Numbered from the stretch's first letter, positions 18,496 through 27,372 are shown. The stretch: 64,000 nt of DNA from JADGHX01 sp037200125 (GCA_037200125.1 JBBCGS010000003.1:868001-932000), one strand, 5' to 3'. Numbers and translations are program-made. The notes: a model not told the origin generated them from the letters alone.

Positions 18496-19482
18496 TCAGA
18501 TCGCGATTCTGCACCGCGCGGCTAGACGCTGCGCGAGTTCGCGGAACTCGCGATAGCACGACTGAACCGCCGGAATGTGGCCGCCGGTCGCGCCATCCGC
18601 GGGCTTCAAAAAGAACATTGGCTTGCGCGCGTCCTGCGCCAGCGGGATGAGGCTACGGTAGTGCATCAGCACCGCCAGACACTCGGGATCGTCCGCAATC
18701 GATCGCGGGATCGTGCTGGCCGGCGGATCGCTCGTGGCCTCCCGGTACGCAGACGGAATTTGCGCCATCCAGCGATAAGGCTTCACCGCACGGTCGAGAC
18801 GCTGGGCACGCTGCATGACCACGTAGCCAGCACTCTGCATCTCGCCCGACAGCACTGAAAGCTCCCTGGCGGGGTTTTGCGCGCGAAGCTCTGTCCATTC
18901 GCTGCGCCACCGGCGCCAGACGGGCCCGAGATTCCTCAGACCCTGTAGCGAGTACAAGTCCGGTGCCAAAGGGATGGTGACGTGTTCGGCGGCGAGGAGT
19001 GCCGCGCGACTTATCGCTCCCAGATTCGGGCCGACGTCTATCAACGCGAGGGTCGCTTCACGCTGCCGCGCCGCCAGTTCGATGACTTTCCCGAGCGCGG
19101 AGACCCCTCGCAACCCCCTCACCTTCCGATCCGGACGATCGTGCCACTCCGCAGTCAATTCGTCCTCGACAACAGAAAGCGCGAGATCGCCCGCAAGAAG
19201 TCCGATACCGTCAGCCACGTGCTCGACGTGCGGGCTCGAAATATCGCCGGCACCTTCCAGCAACGGCTGAATTGCCCCGAATACCGTTTGCCTGCGAGGA
19301 TGTTCAGCCCACAATTCCTCCAGCCTCTCGTCTTCGACGAACCGGCTCGTCAAATCGGCTTGTGGGTCGAGATCGACGGCGAGCACCGATACGCCCAGGT
19401 CGGCATACATCCACGCCAGGTGATAGACCAGCGAAGTCGTGCCGACGCCTCCTTTGTTGTTGAAGAACGCCAGTGTCTTCAC
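18496..19482 (-). CDS. ParA/MinD-like ATPase with altered P-loop
   Basis: 328 residues. It starts with GTG, overlapping the upstream gene by 4 bp (GTGA). The Walker A is NNKGGVGTTSLVYHLAWMY: the signature lysine of ParA proteins is kept, but the usual P-loop lysine (GK[ST]) is Thr. VLAVDLDPQADLT (Walker A') and IDVGPNLGAISRAAL (Walker B region) are present. The C-terminal part (about 200-328) has no similarity I recognise. Together with the AlbA_2/HATPase gene it forms a two-gene unit inserted in an otherwise conserved gene order, so it is accessory. Possible roles are defence, partition of a mobile element, or regulation; none is shown. Confidence 0.82.
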   Translation of the reverse strand: MKTLAFFNNKGGVGTTSLVYHLAWMYADLGVSVLAVDLDPQADLTSRFVEDERLEELWAEHPRRQTVFGAIQPLLEGAGDISSPHVEHVADGIGLLAGDLALSVVEDELTAEWHDRPDRKVRGLRGVSALGKVIELAARQREATLALIDVGPNLGAISRAALLAAEHVTIPLAPDLYSLQGLRNLGPVWRRWRSEWTELRAQNPARELSVLSGEMQSAGYVVMQRAQRLDRAVKPYRWMAQIPSAYREATSDPPASTIPRSIADDPECLAVLMHYRSLIPLAQDARKPMFFLKPADGATGGHIPAVQSCYREFRELAQRLAARCRIAI

Positions 19483-20663
19483 GGCGCGGGCCTAACCGTC
19501 ACGACGATCCCGGTTGGCTGAAAATCGAACTCCGGCGGCGGGTTGCCGTTGTCGAGCAGCGTTTGGCGCGACAGGGGCAACCCCAAGCCGAATTTCTGCG
19601 CGTAGCCCAGGTGATGCATGATCTCGGCTACGAGCGGATTGCGATAGTCGGTCGCCCCCTGCCAGATGTTCTGCGGCGTCACTCTCCCGTACAGGCCGCC
19701 CGGACTTTGGATCTCGAGTCGATCGTTGTACCAGTACACGCGAACCGGCGCGTTCGTGGCTTCGTACGTCCGGTGCATGATGGCATTGCGCGTCAGCTGT
19801 TGAAGCGCTACCAACGGATAGTCAGGTCGGCGTGTTTCTTTCGGCGCCGAAACAACATCTGTGCGCACGGAAATGCTCAACTCCAGCAGCTCATCGAGCC
19901 GACGCAGCACGTCCTCCATGCGGCCTGTCAGCGTTTTTTGATCGCGGATCGGATCGGTAATAGCGACGCCGTCGATCCGCAAGAACTGCACCCACCCTCC
20001 GGGCACCCAGCGCTGAGAATCGACTCCCAGCGCGAGCAATGCCCCGTAGGTCGGCGCGCCGCTCAGGGCGAGGCGCAGCGATGTCAGTTGCTGCTCGATC
20101 GTCCGATGATTCTGCTCGAGGACATCGGCTGCAACCGCCTGCGGCAGATATTGCTTGCTGAAGTAGTCGAGATCGAGATCCTGAAGTGTGGCACTTGGCG
20201 AAGGGCGCTGATCGAAAGAAAGGTCCGAGCCGCGTCGTCGCTCCGACAGCCGCCGCTCATCTTCCGGGGATGCCTGCTGTACCGTTGCGCCCACCTTGAC
20301 GAAGGCGCGTCCCTGATATCGAACGGGAGGCTCTTGGGAGGGGTGCACGATTACAGCCGCGAACGTACAGTCGTTCAAACGCCGCTCCTGCACCACCATG
20401 GATGGCATGGGAAGAATGCTGCCGTCGCTGCGCATTTGAGCCAGCGTCTTGATCAGTTCGTCGTCGATGCTCAACTGCGCGCATCGACCGTCGTCTTCCA
20501 CACCGACAAAGATCACACCCGGCTTGCCGTGCCCCGGCAGATCATTGGCGAAAGCACAGATCGTTCGACGAATAGCACTGCGATCCGCAGCCGATCGCTT
20601 TCTCTCGACGCGATCGGACTCGTTCGATTGCAACAGCTCCAGCAATTCGTCGTCTGTCAGCAT
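19479..20663 (-). CDS. AlbA_2 (Schlafen-like) and HATPase_c_4 domain protein
   Basis: 394 residues from ATG 20661-20663 (MLTDDELLELLQ); a longer frame to 20741 lacks family support. N-terminal residues about 12-130 are an AlbA_2/Schlafen domain (ESDRVERKRS, FANDLPGHGKPGVIFVGVED). About 250-390 fit HATPase_c_4 (LQQLTRNAIMHRTYE, DRLEIQSPGGLYGRVTP). Such proteins are often labelled RecG-like or transcriptional regulators; several Schlafen-domain proteins act as nucleases in phage defence. It is the first gene of the two-gene unit with the ParA-like protein. The pilU-like gene upstream is on the same strand, 120 bp away. Confidence 0.85.
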   Translation of the reverse strand: MLTDDELLELLQSNESDRVERKRSAADRSAIRRTICAFANDLPGHGKPGVIFVGVEDDGRCAQLSIDDELIKTLAQMRSDGSILPMPSMVVQERRLNDCTFAAVIVHPSQEPPVRYQGRAFVKVGATVQQASPEDERRLSERRRGSDLSFDQRPSPSATLQDLDLDYFSKQYLPQAVAADVLEQNHRTIEQQLTSLRLALSGAPTYGALLALGVDSQRWVPGGWVQFLRIDGVAITDPIRDQKTLTGRMEDVLRRLDELLELSISVRTDVVSAPKETRRPDYPLVALQQLTRNAIMHRTYEATNAPVRVYWYNDRLEIQSPGGLYGRVTPQNIWQGATDYRNPLVAEIMHHLGYAQKFGLGLPLSRQTLLDNGNPPPEFDFQPTGIVVTVRPAP

Positions 20664-20783
20664 GCCAGCGAGTCTAGCACCGCGAAGTCCGACAAGAAGC
20701 GGCGGCGATGCGTCCGCGCTCCACGAGCGCGGCACCCTCAAGCCTGAACGCGGGGTGTCCCGGCACGCGCCGGCGGAACGAGA

Positions 20784-21959
20784 TCAACCGAAGTTGATCT
20801 TCGCCTCGAGATTCGTGCGCGAATCCGCATTCGCCAGCGCATCCTCGAGCTCGATGCGACCCTGCTTGTAAAGGTGCAGAAGCGCGACATCGAAGCTCTG
20901 AATGTCCCGCTCACCGCTCAGAATGATCGCTTCCTTGATCGACACCACATCGCCCTTCTTCACGAGCTCCGCGATGTGCGGCGTATTCAGCATCACTTCC
21001 ACGGCCGCAACGCGCTTGCCATCCTTACCCGGAATCAGACGCTGGCCCATGATGGCCTTCAGGTACTGCGACAGATCCAGGAAGATCTGCAGGTGCTGGT
21101 CCTGCGGGAACATGTTGATGATGCGATCGAGCGCCTCCGCGCAATTGTTCGCGTGGAGCGTGGCGAGCACGAGGTGGCCCGTGCCTGAAAGGTTGATGGC
21201 CGCTTCCATCGACTCGCGATCGCGCACCTCACCGATGAGGATGACGTCCGGCGCCGCGCGCATCACGCCGCGCAGCGCGCGACTGTAGGACTTGGTGTCC
21301 AGCCCCACTTCACGCTGGTTCACGATCGAGCGCTTGTTCGTGTGCAGGAACTCGATTGGGTCCTCGATGGTGACGATGTGGTCCGAGGAGTTCTCGTTGC
21401 GGTAGTTGATCATCGCCGCGATCGAGGTGCTCTTGCCGGAGCCGGTGGCGCCGACCATCATCACGAGGCCGCGCTTGGCCATGATCAGGTCGGACATCAC
21501 CTGCGGCAGCCCGAGCGCATCGAGCTTCGGCATGTCTGCCGTGATGTAACGCATCACGAGCGCAGGATAACCTCGCTGCATGAATATGTTCACGCGGAAC
21601 CGGCCGAGGCCAGGCTCGGAGATCGCGAAGTCGATTTCCCATTCGCGCAGGAACCATTCGCGCTGCTCGGGCGTCATGAGCGCAAGCGCGGTCTGGCGCA
21701 CGGTTTCCGGCGACAGCACCTGCTTGTTGACCGGGAAGATCTGGCCTTCGATCTTGATCTTGACGGGCGCGTTGGACGTGAAGAACAGGTCGGAGGCCTT
21801 GCGCTCCACCATCAGCTTGAAGAGCGGCTTGGTGTTGATGCCGGGCACCGGCTTGCCTTCGAGCGTGGCATACGTGCCCGTCGCCGAAAGCGCGGCCTGC
21901 GGACCCGTAGGGTTTTCCGGCGAGCCCGAGCCCGGATCGCGCGGCTCGTTCGTCGACAT
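20784..21959 (-). CDS. Second PilU-like type IV pilus retraction ATPase
   Basis: 391 residues. ATG 21957-21959 is chosen because it follows AGGAG at a spacing of 8; a TTG at 21980 would overlap the upstream stop. After a Pro/Gly-rich N-terminal tail (about 45 residues) it has the PilT/VirB11 fold: Walker A GATGSGKST, Asp box IVTIEDPIEFLH, Walker B ILIGEVRD and His box GHLVLATLHAN. It is closer to PilU than PilT in layout (ISLSGTGHLV, SFDVALLHLY near the end) but clearly different from the neighbouring pilU. PilU proteins work with PilT and raise retraction force; a second one may tune this. Confidence 0.85.
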   Translation of the reverse strand: MSTNEPRDPGSGSPENPTGPQAALSATGTYATLEGKPVPGINTKPLFKLMVERKASDLFFTSNAPVKIKIEGQIFPVNKQVLSPETVRQTALALMTPEQREWFLREWEIDFAISEPGLGRFRVNIFMQRGYPALVMRYITADMPKLDALGLPQVMSDLIMAKRGLVMMVGATGSGKSTSIAAMINYRNENSSDHIVTIEDPIEFLHTNKRSIVNQREVGLDTKSYSRALRGVMRAAPDVILIGEVRDRESMEAAINLSGTGHLVLATLHANNCAEALDRIINMFPQDQHLQIFLDLSQYLKAIMGQRLIPGKDGKRVAAVEVMLNTPHIAELVKKGDVVSIKEAIILSGERDIQSFDVALLHLYKQGRIELEDALANADSRTNLEAKINFG

Positions 21960-21976
21960 TTTTTTCGCTCCTGCGG

Positions 21977-23131
21977 TCAAATGACACGCCCCTGTTCTTC
22001 TTCGACGATGCGCAGCGCGCCGCCGTCATCGATGTTCTTCACCTCGCGCTTGCTCTCGAGCTTGATACGCAGGCGCAGCTCGTTCTTCGAGTCGGCGTTG
22101 CGGAGCGCGTCCTCATAGGAAATGAAGCCCGTCTCGTACAGCTCGTACAGGCACTGGTCGAAAGTCTTCATGCCGAGGCGCGTCGAGCGCGACATCACCT
22201 CTTTGATCTTCGCGACCTCGCCCTTGAAGATGAGATCCTGGATCAGCGGCGAGTTCAGCATGATCTCGGTGGCGGCGATGCGGCCGGCGCCGGATTCGCG
22301 GGGAATCAGCCGCTGCGAGATGAGCGCCCGGATGTTGAGCGACAGGTCCATCAGCAGCTGTTCGCGCCGCTCGTCGGGAAAGAAGTTGATGATGCGGTCG
22401 AGCGCCTGGTTGGCGCTGTTCGCGTGCAGCGTCGCGAGCACGAGGTGGCCGGTCTCGGCGAACTGGATGCCGTGCTCCATCGTCTCGCGATCGCGGACCT
22501 CGCCGATGAGGATGACGTCCGGCGCCTGGCGCAGCGTGTTCTTGAGCGCGGTATGCCACGAATCCGTATCCACGCCGACTTCACGGTGCGTGATCACGCA
22601 GCCCTTGTGCTGGTGAACGTATTCGACCGGATCTTCGATGGTGATGATGTGGCCGCGCGTCTTCTCATTGCGGTAGCCGACCATCGCGGCGAGCGATGTC
22701 GACTTGCCGGAGCCCGTGCCGCCGACGATGATCACGAGGCCGCGCTTGGACAGCACCACTTCCTTGAGGACGGGCGGCAGGTCCAGCTCTTCGAACGTCG
22801 GAATCTTCGCGTTGATCAGGCGGATGACGCAGCCGACCGAGCCCTGCTGCACGAACGCGCTCACGCGGAAGCGGCCGATGCCCGGCGGCGCGATCGCGAA
22901 GTTGCACTCCTTGTTCGCGTCGAAGTCCTTGGTCTGGCGGTCGTTCATGATCGCGCGCACGAGCGTCGCGGACTGCTCGGGGGTGAGTGCCCGCTCGCTC
23001 TGGGGCCGAATTTCGCCGTCGATCTTGATGGCGGGCGGGAAGCCCGCCGTGACGAAGAGGTCCGAAGCCTTCTTTTCCACGACCCGACGCAGGAGGTCCT
23101 GCATCAGTTTGATTGCTTGATCGCGATCCAT
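21977..23131 (-). CDS. pilU: Type IV pilus retraction ATPase PilU
   Basis: 384 residues, the PilT-dependent retraction motor. Shown by SDLFVTAGFPPAIKIDGEI, Walker A GGTGSGKSTS, IITIEDPVEYVHQHKGC, ILIGEVRDRETMEHG and GHLVLATLHANSANQALDR, which follow P. aeruginosa PilU closely, including the QHKGC loop and the acidic C-terminal tail. It is transcribed from pilT towards the second pilU-like gene, 17 bp before that gene's start. Confidence 0.93.
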   Translation of the reverse strand: MDRDQAIKLMQDLLRRVVEKKASDLFVTAGFPPAIKIDGEIRPQSERALTPEQSATLVRAIMNDRQTKDFDANKECNFAIAPPGIGRFRVSAFVQQGSVGCVIRLINAKIPTFEELDLPPVLKEVVLSKRGLVIIVGGTGSGKSTSLAAMVGYRNEKTRGHIITIEDPVEYVHQHKGCVITHREVGVDTDSWHTALKNTLRQAPDVILIGEVRDRETMEHGIQFAETGHLVLATLHANSANQALDRIINFFPDERREQLLMDLSLNIRALISQRLIPRESGAGRIAATEIMLNSPLIQDLIFKGEVAKIKEVMSRSTRLGMKTFDQCLYELYETGFISYEDALRNADSKNELRLRIKLESKREVKNIDDGGALRIVEEEQGRVI

Positions 23132-23171
23132 GGTAGGTGTCCTGTGCGAAGCGGGCTTCCGAACGCCCCGG

Positions 23172-24212
23172 TTAGATCGCGTCCTTGTTCTGGGCCTTGT
23201 AGCGCGCCTCTTCCTTGCTCACGTGCCCCTTGGCAACGTAATCGGTGAGGCACTGGTCGAGCGTCTGCATACCGGAAGACTGGCCGGTCTGGATGGCCGA
23301 ATACATCTGCGCGATCTTGCCTTCGCGGATCAGGTTACGAATGGCCGGCGTGCCGATCATGATCTCGTGGGCCGCGATGCGTCCACCGCCATTCTTCTTC
23401 AGCAGTGTCTGCGAAATCACCGCGCGCAGAGACTCCGACAGCATCGAGCGAACCATGTCTTTTTCCGCCGCCGGGAACACGTCGACGATACGGTCGATGG
23501 TCTTGGCGGCGGACGAGGTATGCAGCGTGCCGAACACCAGGTGGCCGGTTTCGGCGGCGGTCAGCGCCAGCCGGATGGTCTCGAGGTCGCGCATTTCGCC
23601 GACCAGCACCACGTCGGGATCTTCGCGCAGCGCCGAGCGCAGCGCCTCGGTGAAGCCGAGCGTGTCGCGGTGGACTTCGCGCTGGTTCACCAGGCAACGC
23701 TTGGATTCGTGGACGAACTCGATCGGGTCCTCGATCGTGATGATGTGGTCCGGCCGGTTGTCGTTACAGTGATTCACCATGCCGGCGAGCGTCGTGCTCT
23801 TGCCGGAACCGGTCGGCCCCGTGACGAGCACCAGGCCGCGCGGGAGCATGCACAGGTCGCGGAAGATCTTGGGCGCGGCCAGGTCGTCCAGCGAAAGAAT
23901 GGTGGAGGGAATGTTCCGGAACACCGCGCCGGCGCCGCGGTTCTGGTTGAACGCGTTGACGCGGAAGCGGGCAAGCTTCGGGATCTCGAACGAGAAGTCG
24001 GTTTCGAAGAACTCCTCGTAGGCCTTGCGCTGCTTGTCGTTCATGATGTCGTACACCATGCTGTGCACTTCCTTGTGGGCGAGTGCGGGCATGTTGATGC
24101 GCTTCATGTCGCCGTCGACGCGAATCATCGGCGGCACACCGGAAGATAGATGCAGGTCAGAAGCGTTGTTCTTGACGGCGAACGCCAAAAGCTGCGCGAT
24201 GTCGACGGCCAT
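23172..24212 (-). CDS. pilT: Type IV pilus twitching motility ATPase PilT
   Basis: 346 residues, hexameric ATPase that powers pilus retraction at the inner membrane base. It shows the PilT start (LLAFAVKNNASDLHLSSG), Walker A GPTGSGKSTTLAGM, Asp box ITIEDPIEFVH, Walker B VLVGEMRDLETI, and the C-terminal LTDYVAKGHVSKEEA where PilT proteins have the AIRNLIRE retraction motif upstream (present). It is the first of three tandem retraction ATPases, 40 bp before pilU. Confidence 0.96.
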   Translation of the reverse strand: MAVDIAQLLAFAVKNNASDLHLSSGVPPMIRVDGDMKRINMPALAHKEVHSMVYDIMNDKQRKAYEEFFETDFSFEIPKLARFRVNAFNQNRGAGAVFRNIPSTILSLDDLAAPKIFRDLCMLPRGLVLVTGPTGSGKSTTLAGMVNHCNDNRPDHIITIEDPIEFVHESKRCLVNQREVHRDTLGFTEALRSALREDPDVVLVGEMRDLETIRLALTAAETGHLVFGTLHTSSAAKTIDRIVDVFPAAEKDMVRSMLSESLRAVISQTLLKKNGGGRIAAHEIMIGTPAIRNLIREGKIAQMYSAIQTGQSSGMQTLDQCLTDYVAKGHVSKEEARYKAQNKDAI

Positions 24213-24317
24213 TGCGGATCCTCACGACTTTCAGCACTTCCGCAGCGGGACGGTCGCGGGCGTTGCGACTGCCATGGAAAGCGCGCGCCAGTATAAACGA
24301 GGGTTTCCCAGGGCAAT

Positions 24318-25040
24318 ATGTTACGGGTTCCGCAGAATTTAGCGGTGAACATACGCACCGTGCGAGAGCGCATCCGGGCGGCCGCCGAGCGCGCCGGCCG
24401 CAGTGTCGACTCGGTCACACTGCTGGCAGTCAGCAAGACGCACTCCGTTGATTTGATACGTGGCGCCGCGCGAGAAGGCGTCGAACACTTCGGGGAAAGC
24501 TACCTGCAGGAGGCCCTGCCCAAGATCGAGACACTCCGGGGGCTCGAGCTCACCTGGCACTTCGTCGGCCAGCTCCAGGGCAACAAGACCCGGGCGGTGG
24601 CCGAATCCTTCCAGTGGGTACACGGGGTGGACCGCCTGCGAATCGCCAAACGCCTTTCCGATCAACGGCCCTTCCACGCGCCGCCGCTCAACGTCTGCCT
24701 GCAGGTCAATGTCGGCGGGGAGGACACAAAAGGCGGCATCACGCCGGCCGAGCTGCCGCAACTGGCCCGGGAAGTGGCGGCCCTGCCGCGTATCGCCCTT
24801 CGCGGACTCATGTGCATCCCGCCGCCTGACGACGACCCGTCCCGCCAGCGCACATGGTTCGCTCAGACCGCCCGGCTCCTGCACTCACTTCGTGTCCCCG
24901 GCACGACCCTCGATACCTTATCGATGGGAATGAGCGATAGCCTGGAAGTCGCCATAGAAGAAGGTGCCACGATCGTACGAGTTGGCACCGCGCTGTTCGG
25001 CGAACGACCTCCAGCGCAACGAACCCCGACGGATAGGTAG
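24318..25040 (+). CDS. yggS: YggS family pyridoxal-phosphate homeostasis protein
   Basis: 240 residues, alanine-racemase-like barrel that binds PLP at Lys40 (VTLLAVSKTHSVD) and keeps vitamin B6 and amino acid pools balanced. Other family stretches are HFGESYLQEALPK, LTWHFVGQLQGNK and LSMGMSDSLEVAIEEG. It is divergent from pilT across a 105-bp gap that contains TATAAA (24292-24297). It starts the yggS-proC-yggT-yggU run. Confidence 0.94.
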   Translation: MLRVPQNLAVNIRTVRERIRAAAERAGRSVDSVTLLAVSKTHSVDLIRGAAREGVEHFGESYLQEALPKIETLRGLELTWHFVGQLQGNKTRAVAESFQWVHGVDRLRIAKRLSDQRPFHAPPLNVCLQVNVGGEDTKGGITPAELPQLAREVAALPRIALRGLMCIPPPDDDPSRQRTWFAQTARLLHSLRVPGTTLDTLSMGMSDSLEVAIEEGATIVRVGTALFGERPPAQRTPTDR

Positions 25041-25053
25041 AATCGCGCTTCGC

Positions 25054-25896
25054 ATGACAATTCGTACCCAGCTGGAAAAACTCACGCTCCTCGGCGGCGG
25101 CAACATGGGCCGCGCGCTCGTCGGGGGCCTGCTGCAACAGGGCACTCGTCCCGAGGCGATTTCCGTAGGCGAAGCATACGAGCCGGCACGTGCCGCGCTC
25201 GTCAAGGATTTTGGCGTTTCGGCCACGGCCGACAATACGACCGCCGTCGCCAACGCAACGATCGTCGTGCTTGCGGTCAAGCCGCAGGACGCGGGCAGCG
25301 TACTCGCGCCGCTGGCTCCGATGCTTCAGCGAACACGACCGCTGCTCATCTCGGTGTGCGCGGGCCTCAAGGTAGCGGCGCTCGAAAGCTGGGCGGGCGG
25401 CGGCATCTCCGTGGTGCGCACGATGCCGAATCGGCCTGCGCTCGTGGGTGCTGGCGCAACGGGGTTGTTCGCGCCGCCATCGGTTGGTGCTACGGACCGC
25501 GCACGCGCCGAAGCAGTCATGCGCGCAACGGGCGAAGTCGTATGGGTGCGAGACGAAAGCCATATCGACGCCGTGACCGCTCTGTCCGGCAGCGGACCTG
25601 CTTACTTCTTCTATCTTGCGGAGCTGATGGCGCAGGCCGGCGTGGATCTCGGCCTCGAGCCCGACGTCGCAAAACGGCTGGCCATCGCCACACTGCACGG
25701 CGCCGGGATGCTCGCGCGCATGAGTGACGGCGATCTCGCGCGCCTGCGCGCCGAAGTGACCTCGAAAGGCGGCACGACTGAAGCCGCATTGAAAGTGATG
25801 ACCGCAGCGGACCTGCCCGGCATCGTCAGCCGCGCGATGGACGCTGCCGCCCGCCGCAGCGGTGAGCTGGCGGCGCAGTTTGGAGACAAGAAATGA
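25054..25896 (+). CDS. proC: Pyrroline-5-carboxylate reductase
   Basis: 280 residues; last step of proline synthesis, reducing P5C with NADPH. The start is ATG 25054, just before the Rossmann loop LTLLGGGNMGRALVGGLL. C-terminal signature is ALSGSGPAYFFYLAELMAQAG and SKGGTTEAALKVM. A TAGAAT -10 box (25038-25043) overlaps the yggS stop and lies 10 bp before the ATG, so proC may also have its own leaderless transcript. It overlaps yggT by 4 bp. Confidence 0.95.
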   Translation: MTIRTQLEKLTLLGGGNMGRALVGGLLQQGTRPEAISVGEAYEPARAALVKDFGVSATADNTTAVANATIVVLAVKPQDAGSVLAPLAPMLQRTRPLLISVCAGLKVAALESWAGGGISVVRTMPNRPALVGAGATGLFAPPSVGATDRARAEAVMRATGEVVWVRDESHIDAVTALSGSGPAYFFYLAELMAQAGVDLGLEPDVAKRLAIATLHGAGMLARMSDGDLARLRAEVTSKGGTTEAALKVMTAADLPGIVSRAMDAAARRSGELAAQFGDKK

Positions 25897-26438
25897 TCGG
25901 AAACGCTCTGGGTGCGTTGTTTTTCATCGTACGAACGCTGCTGTCGATGCTGCTGTTCGTCTTCATGCTGCGCGTCCTCTTGCAGTGGGCGCGCGCGGAT
26001 TTCCGCAATCCGCTCGCTCAGGCGGTCGTGAAGATCACCAATCCGCTCGTGATGCCGCTGCGGCGCGTGCTTCCGCCGGTGGGGAAGGTCGACACTTCGT
26101 CGATCGTGGCGGTCCTCATCGTCGCCGCGCTCGGCGAGCTCATTCTGTCGCTCTTCACGGGTTACCTGCCGGATCCGCTGCGCCTGGCGAAGCTGATCGT
26201 GATCAAGCTCATCTGGACGACGCTGAACGCGTATTTCTGGGCGATCCTGATTTACGCGGTGCTCAGCATGATTGCGCCGGGGGGCTATTCACCCATGCAA
26301 TCGCTGCTCGGCTCGCTCTGCGAGCCGGTGCTGCGGCCGTTTCGCCGGCTCATCCCGCCGATTGGCGGGCTGGACTTCTCACCGCTGTGGGCGGGGCTCG
26401 CCATTCAGGCGCTGCTCTTCTTCGTTCCGGTTGCTTGA
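25893..26438 (+). CDS. yggT: YggT family integral membrane protein
   Basis: 181 residues with two YGGT repeats, each a pair of membrane helices around an RxLLQW/RPFRR-type loop (VLLQWARADFRNPLAQ and LCEPVLRPFRRLIPPIGG). The role in bacteria is linked to osmotic tolerance and membrane organisation but remains loosely defined. Start ATGA overlaps the proC stop, and its own stop overlaps the TTG start of yggU. Confidence 0.92.
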   Translation: MIGNALGALFFIVRTLLSMLLFVFMLRVLLQWARADFRNPLAQAVVKITNPLVMPLRRVLPPVGKVDTSSIVAVLIVAALGELILSLFTGYLPDPLRLAKLIVIKLIWTTLNAYFWAILIYAVLSMIAPGGYSPMQSLLGSLCEPVLRPFRRLIPPIGGLDFSPLWAGLAIQALLFFVPVA

Positions 26439-26740
26439 CCGATCAGTCGTGGTGCGCCACGCAGGGCGCGGACCTCGTCCTGCATCTTCGCGTACGTCCG
26501 CGCGCCTCTCCTGAAGGCTTTGCGGGCGTGCGCGCGGGCCGTCTTCAGGTTCGCGTCTCGGCGCCACCGGTCGACGGCGAAGCTAACGAACGTCTCATGC
26601 GAATACTCGCCAGAGAGCTTGCCGTGCCCCTCGCTTCGCTCGTGCTGACACGCGGCGTCACCAGCAGAGACAAGGATGTGCTCGTTCGTGCGGCAGCCGC
26701 GCGCCATGCCGGCCTCATCTCACGCTTCACGGAAAGCTGA
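26435..26740 (+). CDS. yggU: DUF167 / YggU family protein
   Basis: 101 residues. The start is TTG 26435, overlapping the yggT stop as TTGA; no ATG or GTG fits. The sequence matches the family: DLVLHLRVRPRASPEGF, VRVSAPPVDGEANERL and VTSRDKDVLVR. Function unknown. It ends the proC-yggT-yggU overlap chain. Confidence 0.88.
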   Translation: MTDQSWCATQGADLVLHLRVRPRASPEGFAGVRAGRLQVRVSAPPVDGEANERLMRILARELAVPLASLVLTRGVTSRDKDVLVRAAAARHAGLISRFTES

Positions 26741-27060
26741 AGACTGATGCGATCGCGCGCACTGCGCGGACAGTGCCAGGCGCACACGAAGCCACTCGAA
26801 ACATTCTGTTAGCGAAGATTCATCAGTGCACGTCGAGCCTTGTTTTCAAGGACTTTTCGCACGTCACGGAACTCTCGCGAGCGCCGCTGCGCGTCGCGCC
26901 AGTGCGTCCAGCGTTGCGCAAACGCTGGAAATAAAGCCTTTTTGAGCATCAGATCGAACCAGAAAGTGCTTGCGGTCTGTCGCTGGTGTGCTATTTTTCG
27001 CGCCGATTCTCTTTGGCGCTCGCGTGCGCCCACAGTCACACATTCGAGGAGTACGGAAAA
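26741..27060 (+). promoter_or_regulatory. Gene-free stretch with promoter of the HU-family gene
   Basis: 320 bp without a gene. A good sigma-70-like promoter lies at TTGCGG (26970-26975), 16-bp spacer, TATTTT (26992-26997). A hairpin (CCAGCGTT/AAACGCTGG, 26908-26928) sits upstream and may end yggU transcripts. An AGGAG ribosome site (27046-27050) precedes the HU ATG. Confidence 0.5.
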
Positions 27061-27372
27061 ATGGCGAAAAAAGGTGGCGCACCGACGAAGTCGGAAGTCC
27101 TCACTCAGATTTCCAAGGACACGGGTCTGTCGCGGAAGCAGGTTGGTGGCGTTTTCGATTCGCTCAGTGCCGTCATCAAGAAGAGCCTGCGCGGCAACGG
27201 CCTCTTCACGGTGCCCGGCCTCATGAAGCTCAAGGTCGTCAAGAAGCCCGCCACCAAGGCGCGTGAAGGCGTGAATCCCTTCACCGGCGAGAAGATGACG
27301 TTCAAGGCCAAGCCCGCGAGCAAGAAGGTCCGCGTGCTGCCGCTGAAGAACCTCAAGGCGATGGTGAACTAA
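27061..27372 (+). CDS. HU-family DNA-binding protein
   Basis: 103 residues, start ATG after AGGAG with 10-bp spacing. The IHF/HU fold is visible: KSEVLTQISKDTGLSRKQV (helix pair), a beta arm region VPGLMKLKVVKKPATKAREG and NPFTGEKMTFKAKPASKKV, where HU proteins read NPxTGE. The protein is longer and more Lys-rich than classical 90-residue HU, as in the subgroup found in some gamma- and betaproteobacteria. A strong terminator follows. Confidence 0.9.
   Translation: MAKKGGAPTKSEVLTQISKDTGLSRKQVGGVFDSLSAVIKKSLRGNGLFTVPGLMKLKVVKKPATKAREGVNPFTGEKMTFKAKPASKKVRVLPLKNLKAMVN

Noticed and set aside
19479..20747. 424-residue frame on the plus strand opposite the AlbA_2 gene
   Set aside because: The minus strand carries recognisable AlbA_2 and HATPase motifs; the plus frame is a shadow.
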